This document shows positions 5,766 through 6,145 of a stretch of 6,145 bases of DNA, one piece after another. Numbering within the stretch: position 1 is the first letter of the stretch; each line of letters starts with the position of its first letter. The stretch lies in NCBI GenBank assembly GCA_002506875.1, contig DAYJ01000076.1:1-6145 (forward strand). The letters are read 5' to 3'. Source of the stretch: Euryarchaeota archaeon UBA40. GTDB taxonomy: Archaea; Thermoplasmatota; Poseidoniia; Poseidoniales; Thalassarchaeaceae. The notes under the pieces were generated by a model. That model searched no databases, was not told where the DNA came from, and worked only from the letters and a program-made list of their open reading frames with translations. A program made the translations under genes and the position numbers.

Positions 5766-5805
5766 GGTTACAACTTGCTAATGCAAGTGTGCAAGAAATG
5801 TAACC
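5766..5805 (+). repeat. Nested two-stem hairpin in the 16S leader
   Basis: An outer stem GGTTACA/TGTAACC (5766-5772 with 5799-5805, 7 pairs) encloses an inner stem ACTTGC/GCAAGT (5773-5778 with 5783-5788) with loop TAAT. The 3' arm core GCAAG recurs at 5791-5795, so CTTGC could pair with either copy, giving two mutually exclusive folds of the same outer helix. The exact pairing of two nested stems makes chance unlikely. The function, probably pre-rRNA folding or processing, is inferred. Confidence 0.6.
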
Positions 5806-5865
5806 TCGTCAATTTTGACTAAAGAACCAGCAAAGCGACTACAAACAACTCCTGAAGGATCGCGA

Positions 5866-5881
5866 GATTTCGCATGAAATC
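5866..5881 (+). repeat. Hairpin spanning the 16S 5' boundary
   Basis: GATTTC (5866-5871) and GAAATC (5876-5881) are exact reverse complements around GCAT. The 3' arm runs into the first bases of the mature 16S, so the stem can only form in the precursor. It could mark or shield the 5' processing site. A 6-base-pair stem is modest evidence by itself; the location makes it worth recording. Confidence 0.45.
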
Positions 5882-6145
5882 CGGTTGATCCTGCCGGAGG
5901 CGACCGCTATTGGAGTTCGATTAAGACATGCGAGTCAGAGCACTAGCTCGGCATACCGCTCAGTAACACGTGGGTAACCTGCCCTATTGTTTCGAATAAC
6001 CTCGGGAAACTGAGAACAACACGATATAGTCCACTACGCCTGGAACGGTGAGTGGATAAAGATAGGATGGGCCTGCGGCGTATCAGGGTGTAGGGGGGGT
6101 AATGTACCCTCTAGCCTTCGACGCGTACGGGTTGTGAGAGCAATA
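5879..6145 (+). rRNA. 16S ribosomal RNA, 5' part (runs off the right edge)
   Basis: The first about 267 bases of an archaeal 16S rRNA are present; a full gene is about 1470 bases. TCCGGTTGATCCTGCCGGA (5880-5898) is the near-universal archaeal 5' end, with the first 16S helix formed by its CCGG arms. Further conserved blocks are ACATGCGAGTC, CTCAGTAACACGTGG, AACCTCGGGAAACTGAG (about 5998-6014), GCGTATCAGG, and ACGCGTACGGGTTGTGAGAGC near the edge. The exact mature 5' base cannot be read from DNA; 5879 is taken by analogy with archaeal 16S starting just before TCCGG. The gene lies on the same strand as the upstream operon but has its own promoter and leader. Sequence character is consistent with marine Euryarchaeota of Group II/III, which is an impression and was not tested by alignment. 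Confidence 0.95.

Larger units (their letters stand above)
5645..5878 (+). other. Structured 16S rRNA 5' leader (external transcribed spacer)
   Basis: This stretch has no credible protein gene and is best read as the precursor leader of the 16S rRNA. It is dense in short inverted repeats: GCCTG/CAGGC (5643-5647 with 5659-5663), GTCC/GGAC (5676-5679 with 5684-5687), GGCT/AGCC (5705-5708 with 5713-5716), an 8-base-pair hairpin at 5729-5747, a nested hairpin at 5766-5805, and GTCA/TGAC (5808-5811 with 5816-5819). In archaea the leader normally pairs with sequence beyond the 16S 3' end to form a bulge-helix-bulge cut by the splicing endonuclease; that partner is outside the window. A separate small RNA in the 5645-5765 part cannot be excluded, but I recognise no SRP RNA, RNase P RNA or tRNA signature. 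Confidence 0.55.

Noticed and set aside
5781..5822. A 13-codon open frame (MQVCKKCNLVNFD) in the 16S leader, with AGGAGG upstream.
   Set aside because: AGGAGG is 24 bases from the ATG, the frame lies within strong leader hairpins, and the length gives no coding evidence. The CxxC is likely chance.
6093..6099. Run of seven G in the 16S gene, a possible sequencing error.
   Set aside because: The region can still form the expected helix with TACCCTCTA downstream, and a length error cannot be judged from one sequence.

Overview
This window looks like a piece of an archaeal chromosome, most likely a marine euryarchaeon of the Marine Group II/III type (Poseidoniales and relatives). The domain assignment is firm. 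The window carries the archaeal-type genes eL32 and eL19, archaeal versions of uL18, uL30 and uL15, an archaeal-type SecY, archaeal GGTGA Shine-Dalgarno sequences, and an archaeal 16S rRNA 5' end. The finer placement is an inference from general sequence character; it was not obtained by a search.

Positions 1-3571 are the distal half of the archaeal 'spc' ribosomal-protein operon, all on the + strand and in canonical order: uL6 (3' end only), eL32, eL19, uL18, uS5, uL30, uL15. The genes are packed with 1- or 4-base stop/start overlaps or gaps of about 10 bases, which implies one polycistronic, translationally coupled message. After a 47-base gap comes secY (3619-5553), the central pore subunit of the Sec translocon, which closes the protein-coding part. 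Together these genes supply large- and small-subunit proteins plus the membrane channel on which ribosomes dock.

Positions 5554-5878 hold no credible protein gene. They contain a weak terminator-like stretch, a good archaeal BRE/TATA promoter (about 5611-5625), and a roughly 230-base leader full of short hairpins. The 16S rRNA gene starts near 5879 and runs off the right edge. The 16S gene therefore has its own promoter and sits where adk and other genes often follow secY in Euryarchaeota.

I found no mobile element, CRISPR array, tRNA or defence system. The most unusual things are embedded in housekeeping genes. SecY carries an extra N-terminal domain of about 145 residues with four predicted membrane helices. 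Ribosomal protein eL32 has an N-terminal SAP-like nucleic-acid-binding domain joined by a very acidic linker. uS5 lacks the cysteines common in archaeal homologues. The 16S leader has stretches complementary to both the 5' end of the 16S and, by established consensus, its anti-Shine-Dalgarno 3' end.
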